Below, piece by piece: positions 7,106 through 7,994 of a DNA stretch of 7,994 nucleotides; positions within the stretch are counted from its first letter, which is position 1; every line of letters begins with the position of its first letter. Origin of the DNA: an uncultured Prevotella sp. (GTDB lineage: Bacteria > Bacteroidota > Bacteroidia > Bacteroidales > Bacteroidaceae). Made by a program: the position numbers and the translations under genes. The notes below the pieces were generated by a model that was not told where the DNA came from, did no database searches, and worked only from the letters and a program-made list of their open reading frames with translations. The stretch is from contig CAMUQM010000083.1 in assembly GCA_947095945.1 (NCBI GenBank), positions 1-7,994 of the forward strand. The letters run 5' to 3'.

Positions 7106-7176
7106 AGAGAAATGACGTAAGATTCTCGGTTGTTTCAAAGTCAGAACGAAAGATATTTCGTTAGATTGCTTGTCCT

Positions 7177-7881
7177 TTACATCTTTTCCCAGCCATTTTT
7201 TGAATACTTAGGATTGACTGAAAACTCTCCTGCACCTATGTCAAGATCTCCACTATTTGGGATTCGATATTGCCCCCATGCACATGGTTTGCTCTTTTTC
7301 GTTTTGTTGCTTTTCCATGTACCTGCATATTGGTTGTTGCAATAGGAGTCGGAAAAGTCATCAATGTCGTCATAAACGAGCTTGCCATCGTTGGTCTCAT
7401 ACCAATAGAATAGCAGATAACCAGAGAATACACCGCTTCCAGTCTGGTTGGCATCTTCATCTAACTTGTATTTCGCAATACTACATCCACGTCGTTTGAA
7501 CTGCCCCTTCATAGAGTCGTCCACACCGTACGTGGGGTGAGTAAATTCTCTGTTCTCAATAATATCAATGGTTCCACGAAAGTTACAACGGTTGTTCTTG
7601 ACAATGGTAATGCCACTGAGAGCATATTGATTGTCGCTCTTTCGTTGAACCATTTGGATGTCTATTGAGAACTTCTGATAGTCAGTTCCAATATAACCGA
7701 TGTAAGGAACACGTTTGTCAGACAATATGTTTGTAAAGTCTGTCTCAACACTTCTATTCTTACTCTCACTTACCATAGATCGAATCCACTTCGGAACATC
7801 TGTTTCCGCCTTTTTAGCTTGGCAACTCAAGAAAGGCAATGCAATCAAAAATAGTGCTAAGCAGTTGAAAAACTTTCTCAT
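7177..7881 (-). CDS. Predicted lipoprotein of unknown function
   Basis: I do not recognise this 234-residue protein as a named family. Its N-terminus is a typical lipoprotein signal: MRK, then a hydrophobic segment at 4-18, then LPFLSC, with C20 as the likely lipidated cysteine. F17 at position -3 is less usual than L or V. The residues after C20 (QAKKAETD) lack the strongly acidic run known as a surface-export signal in some Bacteroidota, so outer-membrane side or periplasmic anchoring is unresolved. The mature part is soluble and polar, rich in aromatic residues and short beta-like stretches (SGITIVKNN at 89-97, FRGTIDII at 101-108, FSGYLLFYWYE at 152-162). It has four cysteines (C99, C133, C181, C200) that could form two disulfides. 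The end, from NNQYAGTWKS (182-191) through CAWGQYRIPNSGDLDIGAGEF (from 200), looks like a conserved block of W, G and Y. The gene converges on nadC and lies 39 bases after an upstream membrane-protein gene, perhaps in one transcript. Confidence 0.85.
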   Translation of the reverse strand: MRKFFNCLALFLIALPFLSCQAKKAETDVPKWIRSMVSESKNRSVETDFTNILSDKRVPYIGYIGTDYQKFSIDIQMVQRKSDNQYALSGITIVKNNRCNFRGTIDIIENREFTHPTYGVDDSMKGQFKRRGCSIAKYKLDEDANQTGSGVFSGYLLFYWYETNDGKLVYDDIDDFSDSYCNNQYAGTWKSNKTKKSKPCAWGQYRIPNSGDLDIGAGEFSVNPKYSKNGWEKM

Positions 7882-7920
7882 AACATTTTGATAAAATTGT
7901 GACTACAGGGAAGTAACAGT

Positions 7921-7994
7921 TTATCCAAGGAAATGTACTTGACCGATGAAATAAAGCAGGATATAACCCAATATGAGGGAAGCAATACCGCTGG
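7921..7994 (-). CDS. C-terminal end of a probable membrane protein (partial)
   Basis: On the minus strand one frame is open from the window edge to a TAA at 7923-7921. It gives 23 residues: SGIASLILGYILLYF followed by IGQVHFLG. The block from I to F is strongly hydrophobic, as expected for a terminal transmembrane helix. The stop is followed after 39 bases by the lipoprotein start, on the same strand, so the two genes may be co-transcribed. Too little is present to name a family. Because the segment is short, a chance open frame cannot be ruled out, although its composition and spacing argue for a real gene. Confidence 0.6.
   Translation of the reverse strand, partial: SGIASLILGYILLYFIGQVHFLG

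Larger units (their letters stand above)
6905..7176. other. Gene-free convergent intergenic region rich in inverted repeats
   Basis: This 272-base stretch lies between the ends of nadC (+) and the lipoprotein gene (-). I see no convincing ORF or RNA gene in it. It holds a series of stem-loops: 6908-6922, 6930-6961, a very long palindrome at 6991-7059, and 7077-7105. The remainder is AT-rich sequence with no obvious feature. Termination of both converging transcripts must occur here or in the gene ends. Confidence 0.75.

Noticed and set aside
7130..7499. Plus-strand open frames of 71 and 80 codons at 7130-7345 and 7257-7499
   Set aside because: They overlap the minus-strand lipoprotein gene, which has a proper signal peptide and full-length frame. 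Their products look like low-complexity shadows.

Overview
The window looks like chromosomal housekeeping DNA from an AT-rich member of the Bacteroidota, most likely Prevotella or a close relative. Three things point there. The initiation regions mostly lack Shine-Dalgarno sites. A TAnnTTTG-type promoter, as used by the Bacteroidota primary sigma factor, sits ahead of nadB. The encoded SmpB, MetH and NadB/A/C proteins also have a Bacteroidota-like character. The genus is inferred from the sequence alone, not from a database match.

Layout. Positions 1-39 hold the last codons of an upstream gene whose stop codon overlaps the smpB start (ATGA). smpB (36-515) is followed after 7 bases by metH (523-3270), so these genes probably share one transcript. 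A 109-base gap with a good promoter match leads into three co-directional genes for de novo NAD synthesis: nadB (3380-4969), nadA (5030-6022) and nadC (6038-6904). Together they convert L-aspartate to nicotinate mononucleotide, the complete quinolinate branch. The stretch 6905-7176 has no gene but is rich in inverted repeats, including a perfect 31-bp-arm palindrome around a 7-base loop (6991-7059). On the opposite strand, converging on the nad genes, lies an uncharacterised predicted lipoprotein gene (7177-7881). Upstream of it is the C-terminal end of a hydrophobic, probably membrane, protein gene cut by the window edge (7921-7994).

How it fits together. SmpB serves trans-translation (rescue of stalled ribosomes), MetH the B12-dependent last step of methionine synthesis, and NadB/A/C the supply of NAD. 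These are ordinary core functions, and I see no defence system, CRISPR array, transposase or complete mobile element. The points most worth a second look are the long intergenic palindrome, a MetH that ends exactly where the reactivation domain would begin, and the unfamiliar four-cysteine lipoprotein.
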